From the NCBI GenBank assembly GCA_022827045.1, contig JAJDTQ010000168.1, positions 13,608 through 77,607 of the forward strand: a DNA stretch of 64,000 bases, written 5' to 3'. The notes below the pieces were generated by a model. It made no database searches, was not told where the DNA came from, and was given only the letters and a program-made list of their open reading frames with translations. Positions within the stretch are counted from its first letter, which is position 1. Each line of letters starts with the position of its first letter. Positions 62,391 to 64,000 of the stretch are shown here, in pieces. Made by a program: the position numbers and the translations under genes. This DNA comes from Candidatus Binatia bacterium (GTDB lineage: Bacteria; Desulfobacterota_B; Binatia; UBA9968; JAJDTQ01).

Positions 62391-63464
62391 ATGAGAATGA
62401 CGTTCGGGTGGGTCCTCATGCTCCTGCTGGGGTTGGCCGCTCCAGCGGTGAGCGAGGGCTCCGGAGGTGACAAGAACATAGCGACCGCCCAGGCCGAGCT
62501 GGGCAAGAGGCTGTTCTACGACGAGCGGCTTTCCGGCGACGTCAATTTCGCCTGCGCGACCTGCCACCAGCCGGCCAGGGCGTTCAGCGACGGCAGGCCC
62601 CTGGCCGCCGCTTATACCGGCGCCGCCCACTTCCGCAACACCCCCACCCTTGCCAATGTCGGCCGCCGGGCCGCGTGGATGCACGACGGCCGCCTGGGCA
62701 CCAACCTGAACGACGTCGTCCGCGGGATGATCACCGAGACCTACCTCATGAACATGGACATGAGGCTCATGCAGGAACGTCTCAAGCAGGACCCCGTCTA
62801 CGGGAAGATGTCCCGCGCGGCCGGTTTGGGCGAGCCGTCCAACGGCGGCGCTCGCAAGGCCCTCGCCGTGTTCCTGGAAACCATCGTCTCGCGCGGCGCG
62901 CCCGTCGACACGGGTACACTGTCCGCCGCCGCCCGCCGGGGGCAGGCGTTGTTTCAGGGTCGCGCCGGCTGCGCCGCGTGTCACTCGGGCGCGCGTTTCA
63001 CCGACGACCAGCCGCACAACACGGGTGTCCCTGACAATCCGGAGATCTGGGCCGATCCCAGAAGACACTCCGCCTTCGTGACCTATGCCAAGTTCATGGG
63101 GATCGAGAATTACATGGCCCTGCGCGAGGACCCCGGCGCCTACGTGCGCACCCACCGGCCGGAGACCCGCCGCAGCTTCCTTACGCCGACCCTGCGCGAG
63201 CTCAAGTGGACGGCGCCCTACATGCACAACGGCGTGTTCGGTTCGCTGGGGGAGGTCCTGGATTTCTATGACGCCGGCGGCGGCGACGATCCGTTGAAGG
63301 ACCCACGACTCAAGCCGCTCGGATTGACGTCTGAAGAGAAGGCCGATCTCCTGGCTTTTCTAGAGGCGCTTAGCGGCGAGACGTTCGATACCGACGAATT
63401 CGTCTGGCGCGCGGACGACTACGACTACAAGCCGGTCCGGAACTGGCGCAAGGCGCCGAACTGA
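62391..63464 (+). CDS. Di-haem cytochrome c peroxidase / MauG family
   Basis: This 357-residue exported protein has two CxxCH sites, CATCH (55-59) and CAACH near residue 200, with the intervening FRNTPTLANVGRRAAWMHDG motif and the TPTLRELKWTAPYMHNG motif typical of MauG/CCP. The second haem is usually the peroxidatic one. Such enzymes reduce H2O2 or modify protein partners. The next gene, five bases on, is a second family member. Confidence 0.9.
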   Translation: MRMTFGWVLMLLLGLAAPAVSEGSGGDKNIATAQAELGKRLFYDERLSGDVNFACATCHQPARAFSDGRPLAAAYTGAAHFRNTPTLANVGRRAAWMHDGRLGTNLNDVVRGMITETYLMNMDMRLMQERLKQDPVYGKMSRAAGLGEPSNGGARKALAVFLETIVSRGAPVDTGTLSAAARRGQALFQGRAGCAACHSGARFTDDQPHNTGVPDNPEIWADPRRHSAFVTYAKFMGIENYMALREDPGAYVRTHRPETRRSFLTPTLRELKWTAPYMHNGVFGSLGEVLDFYDAGGGDDPLKDPRLKPLGLTSEEKADLLAFLEALSGETFDTDEFVWRADDYDYKPVRNWRKAPN

Positions 63465-63469
63465 GGGAG

Positions 63470-64000
63470 ATGGCCGTGACCCGCTTCCGAACGATTCTCG
63501 TCATCGTGGCAGCCGCCGTGCTGGCGGCGGCCGCGCCGGCGGGCGCGGAGCGACCGCCGGGGTTGGCCCCCCTGGGTCCGCCCCCGGTCCCCGCGGACAA
63601 CCCGATGTCGGCGGAGAAGGTCGAGCTCGGCAAGCTGCTGTTCTTCGATCCCATCCTCTCGGGCAACTACGCCATGCCGTGCGCCGTCTGCCACTTTCCC
63701 GAGGCGGGCTGGTCGGTGCCCGAACCCGTCAGCACGGGCTATCCCGGCACCATACACTGGCGCAACAGCCAGACCATCATCAACGCGGCCTACTACGGCA
63801 AGCTCTTCTGGGCAGGGTCTTCCAGGTCACTGGAGTCCCAGGCGCGGTCCGCCGCCCGCGGCGCGGTGGCGGGCAACGGCGAGGACGACATGATGGAGGC
63901 GCGGCTCGCCTTCGTGCCCGAGTACCGGCGGCGGTTCAAGGAGGTCTTCGGCGACGACTGGCCCAACATCCGCCACGCCTACATGGCCATCGCCGCGTTC
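63470..64000 (+). CDS. Second di-haem peroxidase/MauG-like protein (partial)
   Basis: The ATG at 63470 (GGGAG upstream) opens a frame that continues past the window end. It has a signal peptide and the N-terminal half of a CCP/MauG protein: LGKLLFFDPILSGNYAMP, haem site CAVCH, GTIHWRNSQTIINAAYYGKL-type motif. It is co-oriented with and immediately after the first peroxidase gene. The second haem and remaining half are not visible. Confidence 0.8.
   Translation, partial: MAVTRFRTILVIVAAAVLAAAAPAGAERPPGLAPLGPPPVPADNPMSAEKVELGKLLFFDPILSGNYAMPCAVCHFPEAGWSVPEPVSTGYPGTIHWRNSQTIINAAYYGKLFWAGSSRSLESQARSAARGAVAGNGEDDMMEARLAFVPEYRRRFKEVFGDDWPNIRHAYMAIAAF

Overview
The window is a GC-rich, gene-dense bacterial chromosome segment from a Gram-negative organism: it carries LpxC, LptE, MurJ, TatC, an Lpp-like lipoprotein and periplasmic c-type cytochromes. 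The mix of conserved blocks (ruvCAB, plsX-fabD-fabG-acpP, the rib operon) with scattered CaiB/BaiF, MaoC, UbiD, amidohydrolase, VOC and Bug-type genes resembles uncultured Desulfobacterota/Tectomicrobia-like lineages. That placement is inference from gene content only. No tRNA, rRNA or CRISPR array was seen.

Layout. 1-1.65 kb: an XRE regulator with a probable metallopeptidase partner running off the left edge, then small orphan genes behind a structured leader. 1.66-12.7 kb: catabolic and transport genes (Bug solute binder, DppBC-like permeases, M20 amidohydrolase, CaiB, MaoC, acyl-CoA dehydrogenase, CitE-like lyase, MBL hydrolase), interrupted by a 165-bp inverted-repeat element and a HicBA pair. 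12.8-20.5 kb: RlpA, YebC, ruvC-ruvA-ruvB with palindromic repeats, an NtrY-like kinase, and a receiver domain fused to LpxC. 20.5-27 kb: thioesterase, an HtrA-like protein without its catalytic triad, yceD-rpmF-plsX-fabD-fabG-acpP-glyA. 27-36.8 kb: nrdR-ribD-ribE-ribBA-ribH-nusB-leuS-lptE, rpsT and murJ. 36.8-44.8 kb: Lpp-like lipoprotein, tatC, aldolase, NAPRTase, MFS, amidohydrolase and an ABC-2 exporter. 44.8-49.4 kb: a one-chain two-component regulator, a small membrane protein, a broken urtA remnant and a PerM-type permease. 49.4-52.4 kb: SLOG protein, UbiD decarboxylase and an IspH/LytB-like Fe-S protein. 52.5-60.5 kb: signalling and accessory genes (receiver-PAS, TPR lipoprotein, Cache-HAMP, a repeat-rich TPR protein, a haem lipoprotein) ending in an Amt ammonium transporter. 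60.5-64 kb: VOC protein, cytochrome c and two di-haem peroxidase genes, the last cut by the window edge.

How the genes fit together. The strongest unusual signal is at 16.9-20.5 kb, where an NtrY-type membrane kinase is followed by a receiver domain carrying the lipid A enzyme LpxC as its output, which suggests post-translational control of the committed lipid A step. Several other genes look like familiar enzymes whose key residues have changed: the RibB half of RibBA, the HtrA-like protein and the IspH-like protein next to UbiD. The 52-60 kb block shows fragmentation (fused gene tails, sensors without outputs) next to nitrogen-related genes.
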